Assembly (NCBI RefSeq): GCF_009650765.1
Contig: NZ_CP045740.1
Location: 558,001-622,000, forward strand
DNA: 64,000 bases
Direction: 5' to 3'
DNA from: Streptomyces sp. SUK 48
Lineage (GTDB): Bacteria; Actinomycetota; Actinomycetes; Streptomycetales; Streptomycetaceae
The translations under genes and the position numbers were made by a program. Shown in pieces: positions 32,788-42,249 of the stretch (position 1 is its first letter; every line of letters starts with the position of its first letter). Below the pieces are notes generated by a model. The model had not been told where the DNA came from. It was given only the letters and a program-made list of their open reading frames with translations, and did no database searches.

Positions 32788-33276
32788 GTGGAAGAGATAC
32801 GACTCGGATTCGGCCCGCGCGAGCGGCGGGACGTACGGCTGCGCGCGATCGGTCTCGCGGGGCTGATCGTGGCGGCGGCGCTGTTCCTGATGTCCAGGCC
32901 GGACGGAATCGACCGGCCCGCGCTGGTCCTTCTGGTGGTCGCCTTCGTCATCATCGTGCTGACCCTGCTGAGGTACGGCTCCGGCGCGACGCTGCTGACC
33001 CCAGCGGGCGTGGTGCTGGCCACCCGCTTCGGCCGGCGGACCGTCCCGTGGGAGCGGATCACGCGCGTCGAGGTCTGCCGTCGGTCGGGCATGTTCGGGC
33101 CGGCCTGGATGATCGCCCGGATCCATCTGGCGGACGGGCGCCCGATGCCGCTGCCCGGTCTGGTCGAGGCCAAGTCGGGTCTGCCGAAGGCGGAGTTCCA
33201 GAGCCAGGTCCGCACCCTGCTGGACCACTGGCAACAGGCGACCGGCCGCACCGAGACGGTGCTGTTCACCCCCTGA
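32788..33276 (+). CDS. small membrane protein with PH-like domain
   Basis: 162 residues. Two membrane segments (AIGLAGLIVAAALFLM and ALVLLVVAFVIIVLTLL) precede a PH-like domain (GATLLTPAGVVLATRFGRRTVPWERITRVEVCR). This is common in actinobacterial YdbT/bPH2-like proteins. The GTG at 32788 follows a TACCAT box by 6 bases and has no ribosome site, so it looks leaderless. Divergent from the sigma operon. Function unknown. Confidence 0.75.
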   Translation: MEEIRLGFGPRERRDVRLRAIGLAGLIVAAALFLMSRPDGIDRPALVLLVVAFVIIVLTLLRYGSGATLLTPAGVVLATRFGRRTVPWERITRVEVCRRSGMFGPAWMIARIHLADGRPMPLPGLVEAKSGLPKAEFQSQVRTLLDHWQQATGRTETVLFTP

Positions 33277-33323
33277 CCCGGCGGCGGGCGGGCGGGAGAG
33301 GGGCGGGCGGCCGGGCCCCGGGT

Positions 33324-33425
33324 TCACCCCCGTACCGCCCCCGTACTGCTCCGCACCAGCAGCCGGGTGGCCGGTTCGACGCGCGGGCTCTCCAGGGTCT
33401 CGCCGCCGCCCGGGACGGCGCGTCC
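33324..33425 (-). pseudogene. C-terminal relic of a LacI-family regulator
   Basis: About 33 codons encode GGGETLESPRVEPATRLLVRSSTGAVRG then stop, a typical LacI-regulator ending (PATRLLVRSST). An in-frame TGA lies just upstream, and no DNA-binding part remains. It shows that a LacI gene was deleted here. Confidence 0.45.
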
Positions 33426-33481
33426 TCACGTTCCTTACCGAGTGAGCCAGTTGCCGCCGCCGATCCGTGCCCCCGGTCGCG

Positions 33482-34813
33482 TCAGTCGCTTGCCGTGGCG
33501 AGGACCCGGCGTACGGCGAGTGTGGCCGAGTGGGCGGCGGCCTCGCTGTGGGGTCGCAGGGCCACCCAGTCTCCGGCGAACTCGACGCGGCGCGGGGGGC
33601 GTTGGAGGAAGGCCCGGCGCAGGCGCAGTGCGGCGGGTGGCGCTTCCGGCAGGCCGTGCGGCCAGCGTGCCACGAACGTCGTACGCGTCGCCTCGGTCAG
33701 GCCCGGCAGATACCGCTCGGCGTGCGCGCCGAGTTCGGACACGATCTCGTCGTCGGTGCGCTCCAGCAGTCGCGTCGACGCGTACGGGGAGGCGAACAGG
33801 CTGACCAGACCGCGTCCGGGCGGTACCCGGCCGGGAGCCTTGACGTGGTCGAGGATGGCCCCGGCGAACACCCGGTCCTCCACGGCGGGCACCTGGAGTC
33901 CGTAGGAGGGCCGGCGGGTGGGGCTCGACAGGGGGCGGTCGAGGAGGCAGGACACCTTGAGCATCGGGCGGTAGGTGCTCGCCTCCAGGTAGGGGCGCTC
34001 GTCGTCCGGGACATCGGCGTGCAGCGCGAGCGCGCGGGGCGCGGGTACGGCGAGGACGACGTGTCCGGCGGTCACCGTCGTGCCGTCGGCGAGGCCGAGG
34101 CGTGCCGTGCGCAGGCCCGGTTCGACGGCGACGGCGGGGGTGCCGGTGACGACGTCCAGCCGGTCCGCGAGCGCCCTGGCCAGGGTGTCCATGCCGTCCC
34201 GGTACGCCACCCAGCGCTCTCCGGCACCGCCTACGGCGAGCAGCAGCGCGGCCATCGGGCCGATCGCCGAACGCTCCGGCCGCCAGCCGAAGAAGGTGCC
34301 GGACATCGGCTGCAACAGCCGCTCGTACAGGTCGCGATGGTGGCGGCGGGCGTACTCCTCGACGGTCAGCTCGCCGAACGGTGTCGACTCCGGGTGCTCG
34401 GGGTCGAAGCGGGCGCGGTGGCGCAGGAGGGTCGCGGTGAAGCGCAGCCAGGACAGCCGGCCGCGCCAGGTCATGCCCGCGCCGGTCAGCAGCCCCGCCG
34501 GATGGCCGAAGTCGGGGCGGGCGCGGCCGTCGCGCCAGACCGCCATCCGGCCGCCCACCGGCACGAGGGCGTCGGCGGGCAGGCCGGCCGCGCGGATCAG
34601 CTCCCAGGTGGCGTCGTAGCCGCGGGTGGCGATCTGCTCGGCGCCCTCGTCCAGGACGTAGCCCTCGTGGCGGCGCGCGGCCATCCGCCCGCCCACCCGG
34701 GGGCCCGCCTCGAACACACGCACCGATCTGCCGGTGCGCGCCAGGTGGAAGGCGGTGGCCAGGCCCGAGATCCCGGCTCCGACCACGGCGACATCGACGT
34801 CTGTGTCGGCCAT
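33482..34813 (-). CDS. FAD-dependent protoporphyrinogen oxidase-like oxidoreductase
   Basis: 443 residues. FAD-binding GAGISGLATAFHLARTGRSVRVFEAGPRVGGRM and the C-terminal FAGDWV motif (RRVEFAGDWVALRPHSEAAAHSA). The middle matches the protoporphyrinogen/amine oxidase layout. The substrate could be a porphyrinogen, amine or isoprenoid. It lies downstream of a UbiA prenyltransferase on the same strand with a 190-base gap, which may mean a shared pathway. No heme genes are nearby. Confidence 0.8.
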   Translation of the reverse strand: MADTDVDVAVVGAGISGLATAFHLARTGRSVRVFEAGPRVGGRMAARRHEGYVLDEGAEQIATRGYDATWELIRAAGLPADALVPVGGRMAVWRDGRARPDFGHPAGLLTGAGMTWRGRLSWLRFTATLLRHRARFDPEHPESTPFGELTVEEYARRHHRDLYERLLQPMSGTFFGWRPERSAIGPMAALLLAVGGAGERWVAYRDGMDTLARALADRLDVVTGTPAVAVEPGLRTARLGLADGTTVTAGHVVLAVPAPRALALHADVPDDERPYLEASTYRPMLKVSCLLDRPLSSPTRRPSYGLQVPAVEDRVFAGAILDHVKAPGRVPPGRGLVSLFASPYASTRLLERTDDEIVSELGAHAERYLPGLTEATRTTFVARWPHGLPEAPPAALRLRRAFLQRPPRRVEFAGDWVALRPHSEAAAHSATLAVRRVLATASD

Positions 34814-35003
34814 CAGCGGTTCTTCCTCGCGTGGGGGTACGGCGGCGCGGTGACGCGGGTCAGGTCCGGCGTCCGGTGCCGGGGACCGCCGCCCCGTCGA
34901 GCGGCCGGCCCCGCGGTTTCTGGCGCCGCGCCTTTCCCGTCGCGGTGAGCGGGAGCGGGTCGAGCGGCAGCGGGGCGGGCTCGCCGCGCGGGGGCCGGGC
35001 GGG

Positions 35004-36035
35004 TCAAGTGGTCGCCGCGCGCAGCACGTTGACCGCGACCAGGGCGACCACCAAAATCCGGTGCGCCCGGATGCCGATCAGCCGGCCGCGCAGGACGTCG
35101 TCGCGCACCATGCCGACCGTGAACTGCGCGACGCGGGCGCCCGTCACGGGAAGGAGGGCCAGCGGGAACCACCAGGGCGCGAGGCCGAGGACGGCGGTCG
35201 TGACGATCACCGCGCTCTCCAGGGCGGAAAGGGCGCCGATGAAGACGGTGTTGCCGCGGCGGGAGAGGAGGCAGGCGGCGGTGGGCCGCCCCACGGCGCG
35301 GTCCCCGGCGATGTCGTTCGTGTTCGAGTACACGCCGAAGAGGAGGGGCCCGAGGCCGAACAGGAAGGCTTCCACGGCGGCGAGGGCGGTGGCCCGCCCG
35401 GTGAGCAGGCCGTACAGCGGCAGCACGAAGGCCCAGCCGACGGCGGCGAGGAACACTTCCTGGAGCCCGTGGTAGCCGAGCCGCAGGCCCCAGGAGTACT
35501 GGGGGACGAGGAGGCCGGCGGCCGCGACGCCGAGCACGGCCCACAACGGCCGGTGGGGCGCGAGCGCCAGCGCCGTCGTCCAGCACAGGACACCGGCGGC
35601 GAGCGCGGCGCGGGCGAAGCGGAGGGCGTCCGCCTCGGTCAGGGTGCCGGCGAGGAGGGGTTTGCGGGCGAGCCGCCGTACGGCCGCGTCCGTGCCGTAG
35701 TTCGCGGCGTCGCTGCCGTCCCGGTACCCGGTGATGTCGTCGTACGCGACGGCCGCGGCCACCAGGCACAACTCGCCGAGCAGGAAGGCGGCGAGGGTCG
35801 TCCATGACGGGGCGTCGAGGGTCCGGCCGCCGGTCAGGGGCAGCAGTGACACGACGACGAGCAGGCTCAGGTAGTAGTCGACCATCCCGAGCTTGGCCAG
35901 CCGGAGATGGGCGGCCAGCCGGGGGCGCGGGCGCCGGACGGGGTGGCACGCGATGCCGGGCGGCGGGTCCGCGGGGGCGGGTCCCCCACCGGGCTCGGCG
36001 ACCGCGACGGCCGACGTGGGGGCAGAGGGCTGCAC
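35004..36035 (-). CDS. UbiA family prenyltransferase
   Basis: 343 residues with about eight to nine membrane segments. The two Asp-rich motifs are YDDITGYRDGSD and NTNDIAGDRAVGRPT, the NDxxDxxxD-type Mg-prenyl-diphosphate sites. The chosen GTG at 36035 has a CAGGAG site; the frame extends to 36218 with no site. UbiA enzymes attach a prenyl chain to an aromatic or quinone precursor in the membrane. The acceptor is unknown; the downstream flavin oxidoreductase may act on the product. Confidence 0.83.
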   Translation of the reverse strand: MQPSAPTSAVAVAEPGGGPAPADPPPGIACHPVRRPRPRLAAHLRLAKLGMVDYYLSLLVVVSLLPLTGGRTLDAPSWTTLAAFLLGELCLVAAAVAYDDITGYRDGSDAANYGTDAAVRRLARKPLLAGTLTEADALRFARAALAAGVLCWTTALALAPHRPLWAVLGVAAAGLLVPQYSWGLRLGYHGLQEVFLAAVGWAFVLPLYGLLTGRATALAAVEAFLFGLGPLLFGVYSNTNDIAGDRAVGRPTAACLLSRRGNTVFIGALSALESAVIVTTAVLGLAPWWFPLALLPVTGARVAQFTVGMVRDDVLRGRLIGIRAHRILVVALVAVNVLRAATT

Positions 36036-36126
36036 CGGAGCTCCTGACGGCACTTGGCGGGTAGTTGGCGGGTGGCGGAGGAGCCGCAGGACCGGCCGGC
36101 GACTCCTCACACAGCGGTTCGCGGCG

Positions 36127-36618
36127 TCAGGAGAACTTGACGTCGACCTTGTAGACACCGGGGCGCTCGGCGGTGACGGTGGCCTCGCCCTGGGCGCCGT
36201 TGTACTCCCCGGTGCCACCCTCGACCACGGCCTTGAACCGGTACGGGTAGTCCATCGGGTTGCCGTCGATCACGGCCTGGGTGCTCAGGTTGAGCTCGTC
36301 ACCGTCGTTGAAGATGATGTACGCGCCGCAGTCGGCGTCCATCTTCGTCGGGCCCTCGACGCCGTCGATGGCGCACGTGTCGAAGGTCCTGCCGATCACC
36401 CGGCCGTAGGCGTCGAGCACCGGGCCGTTGCCCGCGAAGCCGGCACCCAGGGTCGGCGACTGCGGGATGGAGGTGTTCCTCGTGTAGTCGATGGTGAAGC
36501 TCAGCGGCGCGGGCGCCGCCGCCAGGGCCGGTGCCGCACCGGCGACGCCGAGCGCGCCGGTGAGGGACGCGGTGGCGACGGCGGCGGCGATACGCCGGCC
36601 CATAGCAACTCGATGCAT
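36127..36618 (-). CDS. secreted allene-oxide-cyclase-like barrel protein
   Basis: 163 residues. Signal peptide (GRRIAAAVATASLTGALGVAGAAPALAAA), then a beta barrel: FTIDYTRNTS, DADCGAYIIFNDGDELNLSTQ and AVVEGGTGEYNGAQGEATV. The last is the hallmark GGTG.Y.GA.G of allene oxide cyclase-like/dirigent barrels. Bacterial members have no proven enzyme activity. The ATG at 36618 has a GAGGAG site. Monocistronic. Confidence 0.78.
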   Translation of the reverse strand: MHRVAMGRRIAAAVATASLTGALGVAGAAPALAAAPAPLSFTIDYTRNTSIPQSPTLGAGFAGNGPVLDAYGRVIGRTFDTCAIDGVEGPTKMDADCGAYIIFNDGDELNLSTQAVIDGNPMDYPYRFKAVVEGGTGEYNGAQGEATVTAERPGVYKVDVKFS

Positions 36619-36822
36619 GAACTCTCCTCGGACATCTCGGGCCCGTTGCCCGACGACCAGGGCACAGTTGATCACAGGTCGGAGTTTCTTGATCACCAAC
36701 CGTGACGGAGTGTCGGAGGTGAGGCGTTCACGGACTTCACCACGGGGGCGCACGCGGGGGGCGCGCTTCATCGCGGCGAGAGCCGTGCGGAACGCGGCAG
36801 TTGCTCCGGTCGGCCACCCGGC

Positions 36823-37329
36823 TCAGTCGAAGAGGGCGATGAGACCGTTCACCCAGATCGCGAGGAACGCGAGTGCCACGGCGAGGCATCCGGCGCCCGC
36901 GAGACAGCTGGTGAGGGATCTCCGGCGGCCGGCTTCGTCCCCGGCGGACGGCACCGCGTCCCAGTCGACGGGGCGCCCCGCGTCCTGGGAGCAGGCCGTG
37001 CGTACGGCCGCCAATTGCCCTCTGGCGAAGGGTGTTCGGGCCAGCGCCTCGGACCCTTTCCAGCCAAGGGCCCTCATCCGCGCCGCCGATGTGGCGTATC
37101 GCGCCTCGAAGGCCGCCGTCTCCGCCGCGTCGCGGTCCTCTTCGAGGTACATCCAGCGGCCCGCTTCGGCGGGTTCCTCGTACCGGCGGTACACCTCGGC
37201 CAGGCGCCGGCGCAGCGTCAGGTCGTCCGGAAAGGACGACACCAGGCCGCGCAGACGCCGGCGCGCGGCGGGGACGCGGCCGGCGGCCAGGTCTGCGTCG
37301 ACTCGGGCAAGGGTGTCTTCCAACGGCAT
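36823..37329 (-). CDS. DUF6584-type membrane-anchored protein
   Basis: 168 residues. A TPR-like helical N-terminal part (LARVDADLAAGRVPAARRRLRGLVSSFPDDLTLRRRLAEVYRRY) and a C-terminal membrane anchor (LAGAGCLAVALAFLAIWVNGLIALF). The layout matches DUF6584. The start at 37329 has a weak site, and 37401 is an alternative. Function unknown. It ends next to an IS element that lies just upstream of its start. Confidence 0.65.
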   Translation of the reverse strand: MPLEDTLARVDADLAAGRVPAARRRLRGLVSSFPDDLTLRRRLAEVYRRYEEPAEAGRWMYLEEDRDAAETAAFEARYATSAARMRALGWKGSEALARTPFARGQLAAVRTACSQDAGRPVDWDAVPSAGDEAGRRRSLTSCLAGAGCLAVALAFLAIWVNGLIALFD

Positions 37330-37417
37330 GACCGCATGATCGTTCAGGGCCGCGCTCGCCGTCGACCCGGTTTCCCGGGTGCTCGCCGGGCCGGCGGCCA
37401 CGTCCGGAGCGGGCTAG

Positions 37418-38307
37418 GCAGTGTCTTCAAATGATCACTGCTGAGGGATCATGGTGTGGTGATACGTCGTCATGAACTGTCTGATGCCGAGTGGGAGTTC
37501 GTCCGGCCGTTGTTGCCCGAGTCGTTGCGGGGGCGGAAGCGGCTGGACGACCGCAGGGTCCTGAACGGGATCGTGTGGAAGTTCCGGACCGGAACGGCCT
37601 GGCGGGATGTGCCCGAGCGCTATGGTCCGTGGGCCACGCTGCACACACGGTTTCGCAGGTGGGCGGCGGACGGGACGTTCGACCGGATGCTGCAGGCCGC
37701 ACAGGCGAAGGCGGACGCGGCGGGAGACATCGAGTGGCTGGTGTCGGTCGATTCCACCATCGTCCGCGCTCACCAGCATGCGGCCGGAGCCCGAAAAGGG
37801 GGCTCCGCGACCCAGCCCTCGGCCGGTCCAGAGGCGGCCTGACCAGCAAGATCCACCTGGCCTGCGACGGCAGAGGCCGCCCGCTCGCCTTCGTCCTCAC
37901 GGGCGGCAACACCAACGACTGCACCCGGTTCATCACCGTGATGGAAGCGATCCGGGTGCCCCGCCCGGGACCGGGGCGACCCCGCGTCCGGCCTGATCAT
38001 GTCCTGGGCGACAAGGGCTACAGCTCAAGAGCCATCCGCAGCTGGCTCCGCCGCCACGGCATCCCGCACACGATCCCCGAGCGGGCCGACCAGGTCGGCA
38101 ACCGGGCCCGGCGCGGCAGCCGCGGAGGCCGCCCGCCGGCCTTCGACCGCGAGGTCTACAAGCACCGCAACGTCGTGGAGCGGTGCTTCAACCGCCTCAA
38201 GCAGTGGCGAGGCATCGCCACCCGCTACGACAAGACCGCCCAGTCCTATCAAGCGGCCGTCACCCTCGCATCACTCCTGATGTGGGCGTGACATTTGACG
38301 ACAGAAC
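37418..38307 (+). mobile_element. IS5-family (IS427-group-like) insertion sequence, 890 bp
   Basis: Terminal inverted repeats: left end GCAGTGTCTTCAAATGATCA, right end (complement) GTTCTGTCGTCAAATGTCAC, matching at most positions. The element is flanked on both sides by CTAG (37414-37417 and 38308-38311), a likely 4-bp target duplication. It holds one two-frame transposase. The right flank is the start of a MITE-like repeat. Confidence 0.85.
37456..38291 (+). CDS. IS5-family DDE transposase expressed by -1 frameshift
   Basis: The first frame (37456-37842) carries the N-terminal helix-turn-helix part and VSVDSTIVRAHQH, the first catalytic Asp. The second frame continues from about 37800 with GGLTSKIHLACDGRGRPLAF, the second Asp in VLGDKGYSS and the Glu in VVERCFNRLKQWRG. 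The switch is in the run AAAAGGGGG near 37795, suited to a -1 slip, as known for this IS group. All DDE residues are present, so the element may still be active. Confidence 0.82.
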
Positions 38308-38392
38308 CTAGGGCCTCTCGTTTGGATCTTGCCGGGCTCGCGGGCCCTGGCACCGCGCCCTGATCCGGCCTGATCCGAACGAAAGACCCTAG
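38308..38392. mobile_element. MITE-like element, 85 bp including flanking CTAG
   Basis: Ends CTAGGGCCTCTCGTTTGGAT and (complement of right end) CTAGGGTCTTTCGTTCGGAT form a long imperfect inverted repeat. There is no coding capacity. The sequence resembles IS5-type ends other than those of the neighbouring IS. Its right CTAG supplies the stop codon of the lanB-like gene at 38389. Confidence 0.6.
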
Positions 38393-40670
38393 CGCGGTGC
38401 CGCGGTGTCGAAGGCCACGAAGCGGAGTTCGGAGGTGTAGCGCCGGTCCTGGTCGTCGGTGAGCCAGCTCTGTTCGGGGGTGGGGAGCATCTCGGTGAGG
38501 GTGACGGTGGCGGAGGGGTCCTTGCGGGCGAGGCGGCGCAGCGCCTTGGCGAGGATGGTGAGGTAGACGGGGCTGTCGAAGTCGACGTAGAACGGGCGGG
38601 TTTCGGTCGGGGAGACGACGAAGACGTAGCGCGGCAGACCGAGTTGGGCGCGCCAGCGACGCGCGGCCACGAAGCGGCGGGCCTCGTCCTTCTCGTCGGC
38701 GAACGTCGCGTGCGCGGCCGGCACGCGCCAGGTCTCGCGAGCCACCACCATCCGGTCCAGGGTGACGCGGGGGTGTGGTCGGCCTCGGGCAGGAGCTGGA
38801 AGAGGTCCATCGACAGGGTGGTCAGGACGTGCGAGAAGACGTCCAGTGCGGGCAGGACGGAGCCGTCCGGGAGGCGGACGACGAGGTCACCGTCCCGGTT
38901 CTCCACGGTCGCGTCGGCGCTGCGGACCGTCCGCGCGGGGTCCGCGGTGAAGTCGGCGAGGGCCACCTGGTGGTCCTGGGGCCGTACGAGGGTGTGGCGG
39001 ACGCGGGCCGACAGGCGGGCGCGGTGCTCCTTGGGGATCAGGGGCATCAGGCGGGGGGTGGGATGGTCGCGGTCGGTCAGCGCGAAGAGTTCGGCGATGT
39101 CCGGGTGCTGGCAGGTGAACAGGGAGGCGCCCAAGGTGTTGGAGGCCATGTGGAGTTCGCCCAGGACCAGGGTGAAGTCACCGCGCTCGATCGCCTCCGT
39201 GCCCTCGGCCGCGATCAGGACGTCCGGGCTCAGATAGCGGGCCGCCGTCCAGCCGTCGCCGCCGAACGCGAACCGCTCCCGTACCGCCGTCTCGATGCCG
39301 GCCGTCGGCACCGTCACCCGGCGGGCGCCCTCCGGTACCGCCAGGATCTGCCCCCAGCAGGCCGCGAACTCCCGTTGCAGCTCGGCCGACTTGGCGCGGG
39401 CGGCGCCGTGCAGGACCGGGAGGCACGCGAACCAGAAGGAGGCGAGGTCGACCGGACCCTCGGCGGCCAGGCGGTCGTGGACGAGGCGGATCTCCTGCCG
39501 GACGGCGGCGGCGAGTTCGGCGGTGAGCCAGGCCGCGCTGTCCATCAACAGCTTCAGCGGGTGCAGCGCTTCGAGCATTCCGGGGCCGAGGCGGGCGGTG
39601 GCCGAGCGGCGGGTGTCGGAGTAGACCAGCGAGCGGCACGGCGCGGTCGACGCGGACTTCTCCCGTACGGCGGCCGTGTCGGTGAGCTCGGTGAAGTCCT
39701 GTTCGAGGGCGGTCAGGGCCTGGACGAGGGAGTCCACGTCGGTGGCCGCCGCCACCCCGGCGCGGCCGCGTTCCAGCCGGTCCAGCGCCGCCAGGCCGCG
39801 CCGGCGGGGCTGCGGCGCGCCGACGGTCTCCAGCCAGGCGCGCAGGGCGCGGTCGGGATGGGTGTCGGCGGGGATCTCCAGGCGCCAGACCACCCAGCGG
39901 CGGGCGACCAGGTCGGCCAGCACGGCGGGGACGTCCGTGTCCGGGAGTTCGGCGGCGATCGACCGGGCCGGGCGGACGCCGTCGCAGCGGGCGAGCACGG
40001 CCGCCGTCTCGGCGGGCACGGTCATCGGGCGCCGGCCCGGGACGCGGACCCGGTCGCCGTCCAGCACGAGGAACGGGACGCGGCGCGGGGCGATCCACTC
40101 GCGCAGGGCGGGGTCGGCGTCCAGCATCTTCGCGACCGCGTCGATCCCCCAACTCGCCCAGTACACGGAGGACTTCGCGATCAGACCGGTCCCGGGGTCC
40201 ACCTCGGCCGTCCGGGTGCCGGAGTCCCAGCGGCCCCAGCCGACGGGGCCGAAGAAGCCGATGGTGTCGTTCTTCACGCAGAACCGCTGCCAGTAGTGCG
40301 CGACCAGCTCCTCGCGCTGCCGCGGCATGCTGCTGCGGCTGTCCGCGCTCGGGGTCCAGCGCAGGAACGGCGCGATCCCGGAGGTGAGCACCGGCCGGTT
40401 CTGCCAGGCCACCGCCTCCCGGAAGGCCGGTGAGCGGGCGATGTCCTGCAAGGTGTGCGCGGTCTCCACGGCCGCCTCCGTGAAGAGGCGGGCGAAACCG
40501 GCCCACTCGGGTCCGTCGAGCGGCTCGCCTGCGCCGAACTTGTCGGCCGCCTCGGCCAGTCCGGGCGGGGCGAGGCGCAGCACGCCGTCGGCGGGGAAGC
40601 CCGCCCCGCGCAGGGCGAACTGCTCCCACAGCCGCCAGCGGCCGAGGGACGGCACGAGATCTTCGGTCAT
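38389..40670 (-). pseudogene. LanB-like (lantibiotic dehydratase N-domain) protein, frameshifted
   Basis: About 760 codons of Lant_dehydr_N-type protein without a SpaB_C elimination domain. Conserved blocks shared with the paralog at 43735: WRLWEQFALRG, RSSMPRQREELVAHYWQRF, NDTIGFFGPVGWG and PFYVDFDSPVYLTILAKA. At about 38770, in a G run, one base is missing: the frame reads HTPASPWTG where HTPRVTLDRMVVARETW is expected. The downstream 120 codons remain open in the other frame. The C-terminus ends at the MITE, a few residues shorter than the paralog. Last gene of a five-gene operon. LanB N-domains use glutamyl- or aminoacyl-tRNA; forms without elimination domain include PEARLs. Confidence 0.8.
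40249..40376. repeat. 128-bp tract identical to 45629-45756 (copy 1)
   Basis: Lies in the lanB-like gene at 38389 and encodes the block from RSSMPRQREELV to NDTIGFFG. All 128 bases match the other copy, including synonymous sites, while flanking DNA diverges. Confidence 0.85.
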
Positions 40671-40754
40671 GGCACGGCTCTCCTTGGCGAGCGCGGATGG
40701 ACGGGGACGGGAGCGACGGCGAAGGACGGGACGCCTCGACGGGAGCGGGGCGGG

Positions 40755-41027
40755 TCAGACGGTGCCGTAGTCGGCCTCGACGACCTCGGCCAGCTCCAGC
40801 GGCGTCGGGTAGGCGAAGACCAGGGAGACCGGGACGTCGGCGCCGAGGATCTCCTGGAGGCGGCCGGTGATCTGGAACGCGGTGAGCGAGTCGCCGCCGG
40901 CCTCGTAGAAGTCGGTCTCGGCGGTGAGGTCGGGCAGGCGCAGCACGTCCCGGAAGATGTCGACCAGCAGGTCGACGGTGACGGCGGGGGTGGCGACGGG
41001 GGCGGCGGTGGCGGCGTTCGGGGTCAT
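40755..41027 (-). CDS. free-standing peptidyl/acyl carrier protein
   Basis: 90 residues. The phosphopantetheine motif is FYEAGGDSLTAFQITGRL with the Ser attachment site. Helix 2-3 features are normal for a PCP. The ATG has a GAAGGAG site. It sits between the PLP enzyme and the lanB-like gene in the same operon. The Sfp-type PPTase at 46548 could activate it, and the adenylation protein at 42246 is the obvious loader. Confidence 0.88.
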   Translation of the reverse strand: MTPNAATAAPVATPAVTVDLLVDIFRDVLRLPDLTAETDFYEAGGDSLTAFQITGRLQEILGADVPVSLVFAYPTPLELAEVVEADYGTV

Positions 41028-41055
41028 GGCGTGGGCTCCTTCGTTTCTTTACGGA

Positions 41056-42249
41056 TCAGATGTGGACGTCGGTGCTGGTGCTGGTACCGGTGTGGGCTTG
41101 CGGGGTGTGCAGCCGGGCCGGCGTGTTGCCGCCCGAGACGATGGCCACGGCGCGTTCGCGGCGACCGGCGCGCAGGGCGCCGGCCAGGGCGACGGCTCCG
41201 CTGGGTTCGGCGTCGACGCCGAGGCGGTGCAGCAGGGCGGTGGCGGCGAGGATCTCCGCGTCGCCGACGGCGATCAGTTCGTCGACGCGGTTCCGGATGA
41301 TCGGGTAGGGCACGGCTCCGGGACTCTGTCCGCGCAGTCCGTCCGCGACGGTGGCGCAGGGCGGGAGGCGGACCGGGTGGCCGGCGGCCAGGGAGCGGGC
41401 GTAGCGCGGGGTGAGGGCGGGTTCGACGCCGACCACCCGGACCGGGTGGCCGGCCGCGGCGAGGCACAGGCCCGCGAGGAGTCCGCCGCCGCCGGTGGGG
41501 ACGTACACCGTCTCCGTGTCGGGCGCGGCGGCCAGGAGTTCGAGGCCGACGGTGCCCTGTCCGGCGACGACGAGGGGGTGGTCGGAGGACGGTACGAGCA
41601 CGGCGTCCTGCTCGGCCGCGAGGGCGCGGGCCCGTTCCTCCCGTTCCGCCACTCCCCCGCCGACCTGTACGGTCTCGGCGCCGAGCGCGCGGATGGCGGC
41701 GGCCTTCGACGGCATGGCGCCCGCCGCGAGGACGACGGTCAGCCGGATGCCGAGCGTCCGGGCGATCCGGGCGAGGGCGATGCCGTGGTTGCCGGAGGAG
41801 CCGGTGACGACCCGGTCGGCGCCCAGAGCGAGGACGGCGTTGGCGGCCCCGCGCATCTTGAACGAGCCGCCGAGCTGGAGGTGTTCGGCCTTCAGCAGCA
41901 GCCCCGTCCCGTGCGCCGCGGTCACCGGGCCGGGCAGCAGGGGGGTGCGCACGACGTACGGCGCGATCCGGGCGGCGGCGGCCAGGAGATCGGCCCTGCC
42001 CGGCAGGCCGGCGGCGACCACCGGCCGCACACCGCCGGCCCCGGCGCCGCATCCGGCCGTACTCGCACCGGCTCCGAGCACGGCCCCATTCGCACCGGCT
42101 CCGAGCCCGACCGTACTCGCACCGGCTCCGCGTCCCGCCGTACTCGTACCGGCCCCGAGCACGGCCGTGCCCGCACCGGCGCGCCGGTCTGCCGTGACCG
42201 CTCCGAGCCCGGTCACGCTCGTACCGGCTTCGATCCCCGTCGTGCTCAT
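41056..42249 (-). CDS. PLP-dependent threonine/serine dehydratase-like enzyme with repeat N-terminus
   Basis: 397 residues. Fold-type II PLP enzyme: Lys in LGGSFKMRGAANAVL, SSGNHGIALA, and the Gly loop PTGGGGLLAGL. The first 75 or so residues are a Gly/Ala/Thr repeat (GAGTSTAGRGAGAS types) encoded by a tandem 30-40-base DNA repeat (about 42050-42235). The family makes 2-keto acids from Thr or Ser, or racemises Ser. The start has a GGGAGA site and overlaps the adenylation gene stop (ATGA). In this operon it may supply or modify the amino acid placed on the carrier protein (inference). Confidence 0.82.
   Translation of the reverse strand: MSTTGIEAGTSVTGLGAVTADRRAGAGTAVLGAGTSTAGRGAGASTVGLGAGANGAVLGAGASTAGCGAGAGGVRPVVAAGLPGRADLLAAAARIAPYVVRTPLLPGPVTAAHGTGLLLKAEHLQLGGSFKMRGAANAVLALGADRVVTGSSGNHGIALARIARTLGIRLTVVLAAGAMPSKAAAIRALGAETVQVGGGVAEREERARALAAEQDAVLVPSSDHPLVVAGQGTVGLELLAAAPDTETVYVPTGGGGLLAGLCLAAAGHPVRVVGVEPALTPRYARSLAAGHPVRLPPCATVADGLRGQSPGAVPYPIIRNRVDELIAVGDAEILAATALLHRLGVDAEPSGAVALAGALRAGRRERAVAIVSGGNTPARLHTPQAHTGTSTSTDVHI

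Noticed and set aside
38308..38392. Inverted repeat as an ordinary terminator of the lanB operon
   Set aside because: The arms are long, end in CTAG on both sides and resemble IS5-family termini, so a MITE is the better reading; terminator function as a side effect remains possible.
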